A DNA stretch of 64,000 nucleotides from Tenuibacillus multivorans. Lineage in GTDB: Bacteria > Bacillota > Bacilli > Bacillales > Alkalibacillaceae. This document shows, piece by piece, positions 1 to 10,608 of the stretch. Made by a program: the position numbers and the translations under genes. Position 1 is the first letter of the stretch. Every line of letters begins with the position of its first letter. The stretch lies in assembly GCF_900103915.1 (NCBI RefSeq), contig NZ_FNIG01000001.1:1-64000 (forward strand), written 5' to 3'. The notes beneath the pieces were generated by a model. That model was not told the origin of the DNA. It did no database searches and saw only the letters and a list, made by a program, of their open reading frames with translations.

Positions 1-64
1 ACTACAGGCTATTTTGTTTAGTTTTCAAGGTTCAAAGTCCGTCGCCTCAAAATGGCGACTTTAT
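1..64 (-). other. Probable rRNA operon leader (16S expected beyond left edge)
   Basis: Read on the minus strand, this stretch has a short GC hairpin (GTCGCC, loop, GGCGAC), then a segment containing TTGAAAACTAAACAA. Segments like this are typical of Bacillaceae 16S leaders and rRNA spacers. It lies just downstream of two strong tandem promoters that point off the left edge. In B. subtilis lysS is followed by an rRNA operon, so the 16S gene is expected immediately left of position 1. No rRNA gene itself is visible, so this is an inference. Confidence 0.6.
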
Positions 65-65
65 T

Positions 66-94
66 AATATAACAATTTCTCTAGTAAATGTCAA
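66..94 (-). promoter_or_regulatory. Strong sigma-A promoter (rRNA P2-like)
   Basis: On the minus strand there is a consensus -35 TTGACA (89-94), a 17-bp spacer and -10 TATATT (66-71). It is the promoter proximal to the putative rRNA leader. No ORF follows it inside the window. Confidence 0.75.
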
Positions 95-173
95 TAACTT
101 TATGTCATTATTTTAAAAGAGAAATGGCTTCAACTTTTTGTTGTTTTTGCGTTTCCTTAACGCAACGATTAAT

Positions 174-202
174 AATTTATCATGGTTTTGACTCTATGAC
201 AA
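174..202 (-). promoter_or_regulatory. Second sigma-A promoter (rRNA P1-like)
   Basis: On the minus strand -35 TTGTCA (197-202), a 17-bp spacer and -10 TAAATT (174-179) lie about 108 bp upstream of the stronger promoter. Tandem P1/P2 promoters are typical of Bacillus rrn operons. A small palindrome (TTGCGTT...AACGCAA) lies between the two. The rest of 203-340 is AT-rich and I see nothing further in it. Confidence 0.6.
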
Positions 203-340
203 TAGTTTTTTGCTTATTTTTTCGAAGAAATTCAATTCAGAAATTTTTAAGTTATTAGATTCAAATAGCTCGTCATTCACCCAGTTCACATAAGGTATCT
301 AAATGAGTTTTTATACAACAGTTCATTCTTATATAAACAA

Positions 341-380
341 CTGCTTGCTACACCCTATTTAAATAGGTTGCAACAAGCAG
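341..380 (-). terminator. Rho-independent terminator of lysS
   Basis: A long imperfect hairpin with arms CTGCTTG and CAAGCAG and an inner arm pair AACCTATTT/AAATAGGGT is followed on the minus strand by TTGTTTATAT. It starts about 12 nt after the lysS stop codon and separates lysS from the rRNA promoters. Confidence 0.75.
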
Positions 381-392
381 CGTTAATCATAC

Positions 393-1904
<1,512 letters not shown>

Positions 1905-1930
1905 CTAATAGTCTATTATGGTAAAAAACG

Positions 1931-2920
1931 TTATGACGCCTTCGAAGTTACTTTTAATTCTTGAACGTATTCCTCTAAGATTTCAACTAACTTTTCTTTT
2001 GATTCGCACTCATTTATACGTTTTCTAACTTTACCATTACCTTTAAGGCCTTTCAAGTACCATGCAGCGTGCTTACGCATTTCTAATATTGCTGTATGTT
2101 CACCTTTTAGGCGAATTAAACGTTCCATGTGTAAACGGCATACTTCGATTTTATCTTCAGGAGCTGGTTCACCGATTAATTCACCTGTTTCAAGATACTT
2201 AACCGTACGATAAATCACCCACGGATTTCCTAATGCAGCACGACCAATCATAATCGCGTCAACACCCGTTTCATCTAGGCGTTGTTTAGCGACTTGTGGT
2301 GTATCAATATCACCATTCCCAATAACAGGGATATTTACACTTTCTTTCACTTGACGAACGATGTCCCAATCAGCATAACCATCATACATTTGAACACGCG
2401 TACGACCGTGAAGTGATACAGCTTTTGCTCCAGCCCCTTCAATAGCATGAGCATTTTCAATCGCTAAAATATGGTCATCGTCCCAGCCTTTACGCATCTT
2501 AACCGTTACGGGTTTGTCAACGGCATCAACGACCGCGCTAACCATTTCATTTATTTTGTTAGGGTCTAATAGCCACTTCGATCCAGCATCACACTTCGTA
2601 ATTTTAGGAACCGGGCACCCCATGTTAATGTCGATAATATCCGCTGTCGTGTTCTGATCAACAAACTGTGCTGCTTCAACAAGGGATTGTTTTTCCCCAC
2701 CGAAGATTTGAAGGCTCATCGGTTTTTCACCTTCGTCGATATAAAGCATATTCATCGTTTTATCATTTTTATTAATAATACCTTTATCGCTTACCATTTC
2801 CGCACAAACGAGTCCCGCACCAAACTCTTTAACCGTGAGTCGAAATGCTGAGTTACAAACGCCAGCCATCGGCGCTAGAACAACGCGATTCGGGATGGTA
2901 ATATCACCAATCTCAAACAT
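1931..2920 (-). CDS. dusB: tRNA-dihydrouridine synthase B
   Basis: An FMN-dependent enzyme that reduces specific uridines of tRNA to dihydrouridine. It has the Dus TIM-barrel signature: an N-terminal APMAGVCNSAFR, the catalytic-cysteine region INMGCPVPKI, VKMRKGWDD and the phosphate-binding IGRAALGNPW. Length is 329 residues. The frame opens at a GTG at 2929, but that GTG is part of the ribosome-binding site GAGAGGTGA, so ATG at 2920 (MFEIGDI, matching the start of B. subtilis YacF) is preferred. The folK stop lies inside this ribosome-binding site, so translation is probably coupled. The small yazB gene found upstream of dusB in B. subtilis is not seen here. Confidence 0.95.
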   Translation of the reverse strand: MFEIGDITIPNRVVLAPMAGVCNSAFRLTVKEFGAGLVCAEMVSDKGIINKNDKTMNMLYIDEGEKPMSLQIFGGEKQSLVEAAQFVDQNTTADIIDINMGCPVPKITKCDAGSKWLLDPNKINEMVSAVVDAVDKPVTVKMRKGWDDDHILAIENAHAIEGAGAKAVSLHGRTRVQMYDGYADWDIVRQVKESVNIPVIGNGDIDTPQVAKQRLDETGVDAIMIGRAALGNPWVIYRTVKYLETGELIGEPAPEDKIEVCRLHMERLIRLKGEHTAILEMRKHAAWYLKGLKGNGKVRKRINECESKEKLVEILEEYVQELKVTSKAS

Positions 2921-2925
2921 AAGTT

Positions 2926-3429
2926 TCACCTCTCTAAAACGGATTTATCATATAATATAGCGTCATCCAATTCACTTTTGGGTAATTGAACAAGCCATTC
3001 TTTAATAGGTTTCCCTTTTAACTCTAAATTCGGTGCAATCTCTTGTAAAGGAACAAGTACAAATGCACGCTCATGCATTCTCGGGTGTGGAATCGTAAGG
3101 GTTTTGGTATCTATCGTCTTATTATCGAATACTAATAGGTCTAAGTCAATGGAACGCGGTCCAAAACGGATGGTTCTAATCCTTCCTAATTGCTGTTCCA
3201 CCTGTAGACAAAAGGCTAATAAGTCATATGGCTCTAATGTTGTTTGAACCTCAATAACCATGTTTAAAAAATCATCTTGATCCGTGTAGCCGACCGGCTT
3301 CGTCTCATAAATCGATGATACCTGCGTTACCTCTATATCTTGATGTTGTTGTAAATTTTCAATAGCCTGTTGTAGATGTAGTCGTCTTGGTTCTATATTT
3401 GTACCTAATGCAATATAGGCTTTATTCAT
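2926..3429 (-). CDS. folK: 2-amino-4-hydroxy-6-hydroxymethyldihydropteridine diphosphokinase (HPPK)
   Basis: Transfers pyrophosphate from ATP to 6-hydroxymethyl-7,8-dihydropterin, the step before dihydropteroate synthase in folate synthesis. It is 167 residues long with YIALGTNIEPR at the N-terminus and the family signature FGPRSIDLDLLVFDN. The start ATG at 3429 overlaps the end of folB (TATGAATAA), a typical coupled arrangement. The longer open frame to 3456 has no ribosome-binding site. Confidence 0.95.
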   Translation of the reverse strand: MNKAYIALGTNIEPRRLHLQQAIENLQQHQDIEVTQVSSIYETKPVGYTDQDDFLNMVIEVQTTLEPYDLLAFCLQVEQQLGRIRTIRFGPRSIDLDLLVFDNKTIDTKTLTIPHPRMHERAFVLVPLQEIAPNLELKGKPIKEWLVQLPKSELDDAILYDKSVLER

Positions 3430-3793
3430 AGTCTTTGCGCTCCCGCTCAATTTCAACTGCCACTGATTCGTAATAGCCAGGGATTGGCGGCCCAGGCTTA
3501 TTCACCTTAATAATCACACCATGAAGCGCCTCAAATGTAGTAAATAAGCGTTTAGCTATATCTTCAGCTACCGTCTCAATCAAATTTTTAGCTTCACCTT
3601 CAACAACCTGCCCAACAACTTTGTATACATGGCCGTAATGAATACTATCGTTCATATCGTCTGTATGTCCCGCTTTTTTTAAATCGGTTAGCAATTGCAA
3701 GTCCACTGTGAAACGTTGACCAAGCTTATTCTCTTCTGGATATAACCCGTGATAGCCATAAAACATCATATCATTTAATAAAATTTTATCCAT
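3422..3793 (-). CDS. folB: Dihydroneopterin aldolase
   Basis: Cleaves 7,8-dihydroneopterin to 6-hydroxymethyl-7,8-dihydropterin and glycolaldehyde in folate synthesis. It is 123 residues, the normal size for this octameric enzyme. Recognisable parts are MFYGYHGLYPEE at the N-terminus, the middle segment LIETVAEDIA and the C-terminal VNKPGPPIPG with the conserved lysine. The ribosome-binding site AAAGGAGA precedes the ATG. The start overlaps the folP stop (ATGGATAA) and the stop overlaps the folK start, so folP-folB-folK are likely one coupled unit. Confidence 0.95.
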   Translation of the reverse strand: MDKILLNDMMFYGYHGLYPEENKLGQRFTVDLQLLTDLKKAGHTDDMNDSIHYGHVYKVVGQVVEGEAKNLIETVAEDIAKRLFTTFEALHGVIIKVNKPGPPIPGYYESVAVEIERERKDYE

Positions 3794-4622
3794 GAAGATG
3801 GTCTCCTTTACCTAGTATGGCATCCATCATTTTGACAGCACGAGAAACTTTCTTTACATCGTGAACACGTACGATTTCAACACCTTGTTGAATGCCGCTA
3901 CAAACCGTTGCAATCGTTCCTTCTAAACGTTCTTCAACTGGTAGATCGAGGGCTTTACCTACTACTGATTTTCGTGACGTTCCGAGTAACATAGGATAAC
4001 CTAATGTCTGCAATTCATGAAGACGCCTCATTGCTAGTAAGTTGTGCTGTTGTGTCTTTCCAAATCCCACGCCAGGGTCTAAAATGATTTTGTTTTTAGA
4101 TACCCCACGTTTAATTGCAATGTCTATGCTTTCAGCGAGGCTTTTTTTCATATCCTCAATCAAATCATCATAGTGTGGTTCATCTTGGTTATGCATCAAA
4201 ATGATAGGGGTATTATATGTCTTCGAGACATCGGCAATTTCCGGATCCGCCTTAGCTCCCCAAACATCATTAATGATCGTAGCACCAGCTTGAACAGCAT
4301 GATCAGCTGTTTTCGCCTTAAATGTATCAATAGAAACGGGTACATCGAGATGAGTTGTAACCTGTTCAATCATCGGAACAACGCGTTCTATTTCTTCATC
4401 TGCACTGACAGGCTTGTGTCCTGGTCGGGTAGATTCACCCCCGATATCGATTATTTTCGCACCGTTTTCAACCATAAACTTAGCATGTTCAATTGCCTTT
4501 GACTTGGTATTAAACTTGCCACCATCTGAAAACGAGTCGGGTGTAACATTTAAAATTCCCATGACAATCGTTTCTTGATCAAAATTGAGTCGATACTGTT
4601 CATTAACTATCATGTGATGCAA
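3786..4622 (-). CDS. folP: Dihydropteroate synthase
   Basis: Condenses p-aminobenzoate with 6-hydroxymethyldihydropterin pyrophosphate; it is the sulfonamide target. The TIM-barrel signatures MGILNVTPDSFSDGG and IDIGGESTRPG are both present, as are IINDVWGA and LGTSRKS. The frame opens at a GTG at 4640, but the ribosome-binding site GGGGAGG lies 7 nt before a TTG at 4622, giving a protein of about 278 residues; ATG at 4613 is the alternative. It follows hslO directly, whereas B. subtilis has yacD, cysK and pabBAC between them, so p-aminobenzoate must come from elsewhere. Confidence 0.95.
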   Translation of the reverse strand: MHHMIVNEQYRLNFDQETIVMGILNVTPDSFSDGGKFNTKSKAIEHAKFMVENGAKIIDIGGESTRPGHKPVSADEEIERVVPMIEQVTTHLDVPVSIDTFKAKTADHAVQAGATIINDVWGAKADPEIADVSKTYNTPIILMHNQDEPHYDDLIEDMKKSLAESIDIAIKRGVSKNKIILDPGVGFGKTQQHNLLAMRRLHELQTLGYPMLLGTSRKSVVGKALDLPVEERLEGTIATVCSGIQQGVEIVRVHDVKKVSRAVKMMDAILGKGDHLHG

Positions 4623-4643
4623 CAGTGGTCCTCCCCTCACCTA

Positions 4644-5513
4644 TTACTGTTTTAAGCGTTCTAAGTCCTCTACTGTAAAGTGATATTGCTCATGACAGAA
4701 CTGACAGGTGGCTTCCGCTCCACCATCTTTTTCAATCATATCATCAATCTCATCATTACCTAGACTAGAAATCGCTCGTTCTAGACGTTCTTTAGAACAT
4801 TGACATTTAAACTGAACATCCGATTTAGATAAAAGCTTCCACTCCCCATTTGGGAAGATTTCATCTAAAACATCCTCAGGTGAATATCCGTCACGGATTA
4901 ATGAAGAGATTGGTTTGATTTCTGATAACCTTTTTTCTAATTGTTTAACCGTAAACTCTGATGCATCTGGTAACATTTGTACAATAAAACCACCCGAAGC
5001 TAAAATCGTAAAATCGGGGTTAACTAAAACACCAGCCCCAACAGCGGATGGGACCTGTTCTGATGAAGCAAAATAATAGGTGAAATCTTCACTCACTTCT
5101 CCAGAGACAATCGGTACTTGGCCTGTAAAATGGTTTTTCAAGCCTAAATCTTTGACGATGCTAAGTGACCCGTTTATCCCAACAGCGCGACGTACATCCA
5201 GTTTCCCTTTCTCATTTAAATCAAAATCAACGTGTGGATTTTTAACATATCCCCGGACGTCACCATGCGCATTACTATCTGCGATTACGTAACCTAATGG
5301 TCCATCACCTTCAAGCTTAGCGGTTAATTTATCATCACCTTTTAACATCATTCCCATCATAGCAGAGATGGTCATCGTCCGACCTAAAGCAGCTGATGCT
5401 GTTGCCCATGTATCTTGTCTTTGACATGCTTCATTGACTAAATCTGTAGAACGGATTGCAAAGGCGCGAACACTCCCGTTATACGCCATTGCACGAATCA
5501 TATAATCACTCAT
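4644..5513 (-). CDS. hslO: Hsp33 redox-regulated chaperone
   Basis: A cytoplasmic holdase chaperone activated by oxidation, when its zinc is released. It has the N-terminal Hsp33 fold and the C-terminal redox switch: a CxC pair (residues 237 and 239) and a CxxC pair (270 and 273). Length is 289 residues. The frame begins at a GTG at 5522, but that codon is part of the ribosome-binding site AAGGGTGA, so ATG at 5513 (MSDYMIRAMAYN) is the likely start. It lies 14 nt after coaX, as in B. subtilis. Confidence 0.95.
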   Translation of the reverse strand: MSDYMIRAMAYNGSVRAFAIRSTDLVNEACQRQDTWATASAALGRTMTISAMMGMMLKGDDKLTAKLEGDGPLGYVIADSNAHGDVRGYVKNPHVDFDLNEKGKLDVRRAVGINGSLSIVKDLGLKNHFTGQVPIVSGEVSEDFTYYFASSEQVPSAVGAGVLVNPDFTILASGGFIVQMLPDASEFTVKQLEKRLSEIKPISSLIRDGYSPEDVLDEIFPNGEWKLLSKSDVQFKCQCSKERLERAISSLGNDEIDDMIEKDGGAEATCQFCHEQYHFTVEDLERLKQ

Positions 5514-5527
5514 GTTGGTCACCCTTT

Positions 5528-6298
5528 TTATTTCTTATTTAAGCCATATATTTCATACAATCCCTTTAAGGTTAATGCTGAATCAACATAATCAATCGTT
5601 TTGGAGCCTTTAGCGATCAATTTAGCTAAACCACCAGTTGCAATAACAGTTGGCTCTTTGTTCGCTTGATCCTTGATCCGGTTAACAACTTCGTCGACTT
5701 GTCCGACATAACCAAAATAAATACCTGATTGAATCGCATCGACTGTTGATTTACCGATAACATTGTCAGGACGTGTAATTTCAATGCGTGGTAGTTTAGC
5801 TGCTTTAGAATACAGTGCCTCAGTCGAAACATTAATACCTGGCGTAATCGCACCACCTTCATATTCTTTATGCTCATTGATGTAACAAAATGTTGTGGCG
5901 GTTCCAAAGTCAATAATCACGAGAGGTGCACGATACTCTTTGATGGCGCCGACAGCATTGACAACACGGTCAGCTCCGATTTCCCTTGGGTTAGGGTAAT
6001 TGGTTTTTAAATGCGACTTAACATTATTAGATCCAACAATAAGTGGATCAAGATGAAAATAACGTTCACACATTTTTTCTAAAGCAAACATAATAGGAGG
6101 GACAACCGAAGATATAATGACACCTTCAAAGTCCTCAAACGAAAGTCCATTATGCTGAAGTAATGATTTAATTCTCATCGCGTATTCATCTTCTGTTTTA
6201 TGGCGATTGGTCGCTAAACGCCATTGATATGTTAGTTTGCCTTGATCGAATACACCTAATACAGTATTTGTATTACCAACATCTAAAACAAAAATCAT
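5528..6298 (-). CDS. coaX: Type III pantothenate kinase
   Basis: Phosphorylates pantothenate, the first step of coenzyme A synthesis. It is a 256-residue ASKHA-fold protein with the phosphate loop [10 protein letters not shown] at the N-terminus, the pantothenate-site segment [11 protein letters not shown], and IDFGTATTF. The ATG is preceded by a weak GGGTTGAAG. It is separated from ftsH by a terminator, so it probably has its own promoter in the AT-rich 6300-6450 stretch, but I could not identify one with confidence. Confidence 0.95.
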   Translation of the reverse strand: MIFVLDVGNTNTVLGVFDQGKLTYQWRLATNRHKTEDEYAMRIKSLLQHNGLSFEDFEGVIISSVVPPIMFALEKMCERYFHLDPLIVGSNNVKSHLKTNYPNPREIGADRVVNAVGAIKEYRAPLVIIDFGTATTFCYINEHKEYEGGAITPGINVSTEALYSKAAKLPRIEITRPDNVIGKSTVDAIQSGIYFGYVGQVDEVVNRIKDQANKEPTVIATGGLAKLIAKGSKTIDYVDSALTLKGLYEIYGLNKK

Positions 6299-6452
6299 AG
6301 CTTCAACCCATTTCTTAAAAATAATCTATTGTTGCTTTCGTATGATATACGTGTTAAGTATATTGTTTTTACAACGTAAATCATAACATAATTTATCTAG
6401 ACTGTGTGATTAGAAAATTCTCGTGTGATTTGCGGCTGAAAAGCTATGCCTA

Positions 6453-6487
6453 ATAAAAAATGCCCCCACCTATATTAGGTGGAGACA
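6453..6487 (-). terminator. Terminator of ftsH
   Basis: A 12-bp stem with a three-base loop (arms built around CCACCTA and TAGGTGG) is followed on the minus strand by CATTTTTTATT. It begins 11 nt after the ftsH stop codon. Confidence 0.8.
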
Positions 6488-6497
6488 TTGGCTATAT

Positions 6498-8495
6498 TTA
6501 TTCTTTGCGATTGTCGTCTTCAGAGGCATTCTCTGATTGTTCAGGGTCTTCTTTCTTTTGAATGTTGACGCGAACATCCTGATTATCGTCGGAACCCGCA
6601 GCATTATGTTCCTCCTGCTGTTCCGTTGTTGCTGACAATTCACCTTCATGATCGTCGTCTTTCGTTTTATCCGGAAGAACGCCTTCTTCAAACAAGCCTC
6701 GAATTTGAGCTGCGTCTAATGTTTCAACTTCTAATAACGTTTTCGCAATCAACTCGAGCTGTTTTTGGTGCTCAGTTAAGATTTCTTTAGCACGTTCATA
6801 ACAAGATTTAATAATCGATTGAATTTCTTGGTCAATGACATAAGCAATTTGATCACTATAATTTGGATCATTTTGAATGTCGCGGCCTAAGAACACCTGA
6901 CCACCTGAACTTCCGAACTGAAGTGGTCCAATCTTATCACTCATACCGAATTCGGTTACCATTTTACGTGCAATGTTTGTCGCTCGCTGGAAGTCATTGT
7001 GGGCACCTGTACTAACCTCGCCAAAAATAATTTCCTCAGACACGCGACCACCGAGTAGTCCCGTAATTTTATCCAATAGCTCTGGTTTTGTTTGGAAGTA
7101 ACGATCTTCTTTCGGTAACATGACGGCATAACCACCTGCCTGACCACGCGGTACAATCGTTACCTTGTGAACCATGTCAGCTTCATCTAACACCATACCA
7201 ATGACGGTATGTCCACTCTCGTGATAAGCGACAATATTTTTCTCTTTTTCAGAAATAACCTTGCTCTTCTTAGCTGGACCAGCTATGACACGGTCAATCG
7301 CTTCATCGACGTGAACCATAGAAATTTTCTTCACATCATCACGGGCTGCAACAAGAGCTGCCTCGTTTAATAAGTTTTCTAAATCTGCACCAGAAAATCC
7401 TGGTGTACGCATCGCAATGGTTTTAAGTTCGACGTCTTCAGCTAAAGGTTTGTTTTTCGCATGTACTTGTAAAACTTCTTGACGACCTTTTACATCAGGT
7501 GCGTTTACTGTGATTTGACGGTCAAAACGTCCTGGACGTAATAAAGCTGGGTCTAAAATGTCTGGACGGTTAGTCGCTGCAATCATAATGATTCCTTCGT
7601 TAACGCCAAAACCATCCATCTCAACAAGTAATTGGTTTAACGTTTGTTCACGCTCATCGTGTCCGCCACCGACACCTGCGCCACGCTGACGACCTACGGC
7701 ATCAATCTCATCAATGAACACGATACATGGTGAATTTTTCTTCGCATTTTCAAATAAATCACGTACACGGGAAGCACCGACACCGACAAACATCTCAACG
7801 AAGTCTGAACCACTAATTGAGAAGAACGGCACACCTGCTTCACCGGCAACGGCTTTTGCAAGTAAGGTTTTACCAGTACCTGGAGGACCTACTAATAGTA
7901 TCCCTTTAGGAATTCTAGCACCTAATTCTGAGAATTTACGCGGGTCTTTTAAGAAATCAACAACCTCGACTAATTCTTGTTTCTCTTCATCTGCCCCTGC
8001 TACATCAGGGAATTTCGTTTTCTTCTTATCCTCTGTATACATCTTCGCCTTACTTTTACCAAAATTCATCATACGGCCTCCGCCGCCTTGCATTTGTCCA
8101 AGTAAGAAGAAGAATAGAATAAACAGGATAATAAATGGTATTAACGTAGTGAAAAAGCGTGCCCATGCACTAGGCTCTTCAGCCGGTTCAACCGTTAAAA
8201 TACTTTGCTCTTCGGCTTGTGCAAAAATGTCACTTAAAACTTGTTCATTATTCGGGATATTAGCACGGAACGATGTTAACCCATCGTCGCCATTATATTC
8301 CCCTCTTGCTTCATACGCTTGATTTGTATATTGAATGGTCAACTCTTCAATTTGACCATTTTCTAACGCATCCGTAAATTCATTATAGTTGAGCTGAGCT
8401 GTATCAGGATTTGGATTATTTAACATCCCAATAATGGCAATCAGCACTAAAAATATAATGAAGAAAAAGAATGTATTTCGGAACACTCGGTTCAT
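6498..8495 (-). CDS. ftsH: ATP-dependent zinc metalloprotease FtsH
   Basis: A membrane-anchored AAA+ protease that degrades membrane and regulatory proteins; in B. subtilis it is also needed for sporulation. It has an N-terminal transmembrane helix (about 9-24), an extracytoplasmic loop, a second helix (about 116-133), Walker A GPPGTGKT (203-210), [10 protein letters not shown] with the second region of homology, and the zinc site HESGH. Length is 665 residues. The C-terminal 60 residues are strongly acidic and Gln/Glu-rich, in keeping with a salt-adapted host. The ribosome-binding site AGGAGGAG precedes the ATG. Confidence 0.97.
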   Translation of the reverse strand: MNRVFRNTFFFFIIFLVLIAIIGMLNNPNPDTAQLNYNEFTDALENGQIEELTIQYTNQAYEARGEYNGDDGLTSFRANIPNNEQVLSDIFAQAEEQSILTVEPAEEPSAWARFFTTLIPFIILFILFFFLLGQMQGGGGRMMNFGKSKAKMYTEDKKKTKFPDVAGADEEKQELVEVVDFLKDPRKFSELGARIPKGILLVGPPGTGKTLLAKAVAGEAGVPFFSISGSDFVEMFVGVGASRVRDLFENAKKNSPCIVFIDEIDAVGRQRGAGVGGGHDEREQTLNQLLVEMDGFGVNEGIIMIAATNRPDILDPALLRPGRFDRQITVNAPDVKGRQEVLQVHAKNKPLAEDVELKTIAMRTPGFSGADLENLLNEAALVAARDDVKKISMVHVDEAIDRVIAGPAKKSKVISEKEKNIVAYHESGHTVIGMVLDEADMVHKVTIVPRGQAGGYAVMLPKEDRYFQTKPELLDKITGLLGGRVSEEIIFGEVSTGAHNDFQRATNIARKMVTEFGMSDKIGPLQFGSSGGQVFLGRDIQNDPNYSDQIAYVIDQEIQSIIKSCYERAKEILTEHQKQLELIAKTLLEVETLDAAQIRGLFEEGVLPDKTKDDDHEGELSATTEQQEEHNAAGSDDNQDVRVNIQKKEDPEQSENASEDDNRKE

Positions 8496-8530
8496 TACGT
8501 AGCCTCCTCCTAAACGACAAAACTAAACTC

Positions 8531-8560
8531 ATACTACCATATTAGATTTTATTCTCTCAA
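8531..8560 (-). promoter_or_regulatory. Probable sigma-A promoter of ftsH
   Basis: On the minus strand -35 TTGAGA (8555-8560), an 18-bp spacer and -10 TAGTAT (8531-8536) lie in the 117-nt gap between hpt and ftsH, about 35 nt before the ftsH start codon. Spacing is acceptable and the match moderate. Confidence 0.5.
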
Positions 8561-8612
8561 CTTATAGCCATTGAACTTTTTTTACAATTGGTCCAGGCCA
8601 TTATATAACAAT

Positions 8613-9149
8613 TTATGAATAAATTTCTGGTTTTAATACTCCGATATATGGAAGGTTCCGATATTTCTCTTGATAATCTAATCCATACCCTACCACAAAG
8701 GCATCAGGAACTTCAAAACCAACTAAATCAGCCCTTATCCCTGTTTGTCTCCCAGATGGCTTATCTAATAACGTCACGATGGTGATTGAATTCGCCTGAC
8801 GATATTTAAACAAATCCACTAAATAATTTAACGTAAGGCCGCTATCGATAATATCTTCAATTATTAATAAATCTCGATCGTTTACCTTAGTGTTAAGGTC
8901 TTTTATTATTTTAACCTCTCCCGTTGAGCGCATACCACCTTCATAGCTTGAAACGTCCATAAAGTCCATCTCAATATGAGTATTAACACGTTTTAAAAGA
9001 TCACTCATGAACGGCATAGCGCCTTTAAGTACCCCAACTGCTAAAGGGAATTTTCCATCAAACTGTTCGGTAATAATAGAGGCTAATTCTTTTGTCTTCT
9101 CTTGAATTTCCTCTTCGGTAATCAATACTTCTTTAATCTCATCGTGCAT
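8613..9149 (-). CDS. hpt: Hypoxanthine phosphoribosyltransferase
   Basis: A purine salvage enzyme that makes IMP/GMP from hypoxanthine/guanine and PRPP. It is 178 residues with the PRPP-binding motif [14 protein letters not shown] and [12 protein letters not shown] strong ribosome-binding site, AGGAGGATCTCC, precedes the ATG. It lies 10 nt after tilS; the tilS-hpt-ftsH order is conserved across bacilli, where TilS, HprT and FtsH are co-expressed. Confidence 0.95.
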   Translation of the reverse strand: MHDEIKEVLITEEEIQEKTKELASIITEQFDGKFPLAVGVLKGAMPFMSDLLKRVNTHIEMDFMDVSSYEGGMRSTGEVKIIKDLNTKVNDRDLLIIEDIIDSGLTLNYLVDLFKYRQANSITIVTLLDKPSGRQTGIRADLVGFEVPDAFVVGYGLDYQEKYRNLPYIGVLKPEIYS

Positions 9150-9159
9150 GGAGATCCTC

Positions 9160-10521
9160 CTAATTGTTAATATCGATCGTTATCTTGATGTTTTGCTTAC
9201 CGCTATCTTTTACTAAATGACTTTTACATATATATGGTATCCATATAATTTCACCGTCACCATTCACAATAATCGGCCATTCATCTCTTAAATACTGCGG
9301 GATTTTTTCATTAATAAAAATATCTTTAATTTTTTGATGGCCTTTCATACCTAAAGGTTGAATTCGATCCCCATTTTTCCTTGAACGTACCGTGATTGGT
9401 AACGTTATGTGATGTTTATCACAAATAAGGCTATCCTGATTTCCCGGATCAGATTGCGCTACTTCAGATAAATACATTAGCCACCCATTCGGAAGGGTGA
9501 TGGTCTCATCTAATGAAAGCTGATAATCATAAGATGACGCGACATGTTTACCTTTTTGAATATAGCATTGATCATAGGCTTTAATGAAAGTCAACCTATC
9601 CATGATTACAAATTGACCATTAGGTTGACCTGATTCAATCCATTCTTTAAACCCTTGGAAATAATCTTTGTCAATAGATTTTTCATAATCAAGATAGTTT
9701 AATATTAGATGAAAGGCTCTCCTTTGTAAAGGTAATGAAAATTCTTTAAAAGCCTTTAGTGAAAACGTTAGGTTCTCTTTTTGAAATGTGGCGATTTCAT
9801 CTAATTTTTCCTTCGCCAAACGATTTAAAAATTGATCCTCTTCCTCAAGCTGTTCATGTAAACGTGATAGTCCATTTTGTAAATTTGGATTTTCCTCTTT
9901 CAGTAATGGAATAATTTTCTGACGTACCCGATTACGTGTATATTTGATATCTTCATTGGATTGGTCAATTCTTGGCGTCATTTGAAGGTCATTCAAATAT
10001 TGCCATAATTCATCTTTCGTCAAGCATAAAAATGGACGTATGATAACTTGTTCACCAAAACGACGCTTGATCGGCATCCCTGTAGGGCGTACACCCTTTA
10101 TAAATTGCATCACTAATGACTCGACTAAGTCATCTTGATGATGTGCCAAAACAAGTTTAGCTTGTGGTGTATCCTTCATCTTTTTTTGAAAAAATTGATA
10201 CCTTAATGCCCGGGCAGCAGCTTGTGTCCCAACCTGCTGTTCTTTTTGATATTGTTTAACATCAACACGCCCAATTTGACATGGAATTCCTAAAGACTCG
10301 GATTGTTTTTTAACAAAAAGGGCATCTTCAAAAGAGTCTTGTTCTCTCAATTGATGATCAACCGTTAATGTATATAAAGTTAAATCCCACGAAGTTTGGA
10401 TGGAAGCAAAAAAATGCAATAGTGCCAACGAATCAGGCCCGCCAGAAACCGCTAAAAAAAGGGTGTCTCCTTTATTAAAAAGCTGATGTTTCTGATTATC
10501 GGCTAAAATTTTGTCTTTCAT
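9160..10521 (-). CDS. tilS: tRNA(Ile)-lysidine synthase
   Basis: Converts cytidine-34 of the CAT-anticodon tRNA-Ile to lysidine, so that AUA is read as isoleucine. The N-terminal PP-loop ATP pyrophosphatase domain carries SGGPDS (residues 26-31). C-terminal TilS substrate-binding domains follow, ending in the family segment [14 protein letters not shown] and the KIP motif [12 protein letters not shown]. Length is 453 residues. The CAT-anticodon tRNA elsewhere in this window looks like an elongator tRNA-Met and so is probably not its substrate. Confidence 0.95.
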   Translation of the reverse strand: MKDKILADNQKHQLFNKGDTLFLAVSGGPDSLALLHFFASIQTSWDLTLYTLTVDHQLREQDSFEDALFVKKQSESLGIPCQIGRVDVKQYQKEQQVGTQAAARALRYQFFQKKMKDTPQAKLVLAHHQDDLVESLVMQFIKGVRPTGMPIKRRFGEQVIIRPFLCLTKDELWQYLNDLQMTPRIDQSNEDIKYTRNRVRQKIIPLLKEENPNLQNGLSRLHEQLEEEDQFLNRLAKEKLDEIATFQKENLTFSLKAFKEFSLPLQRRAFHLILNYLDYEKSIDKDYFQGFKEWIESGQPNGQFVIMDRLTFIKAYDQCYIQKGKHVASSYDYQLSLDETITLPNGWLMYLSEVAQSDPGNQDSLICDKHHITLPITVRSRKNGDRIQPLGMKGHQKIKDIFINEKIPQYLRDEWPIIVNGDGEIIWIPYICKSHLVKDSGKQNIKITIDINN

Positions 10522-10608
10522 CTATTACGGCACTCCATCTTCGTAAAATTACTGTCTGTTTCATGGTATCACTTTATAAAAAAGAAGTTCAATCAAAGTA
10601 CCTCTCAT

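Noticed and set aside
7714-8322. 202-codon plus-strand ORF antisense to ftsH
   Set aside because: It mirrors the conserved AAA region of ftsH; the open frame is a by-product of codon bias.
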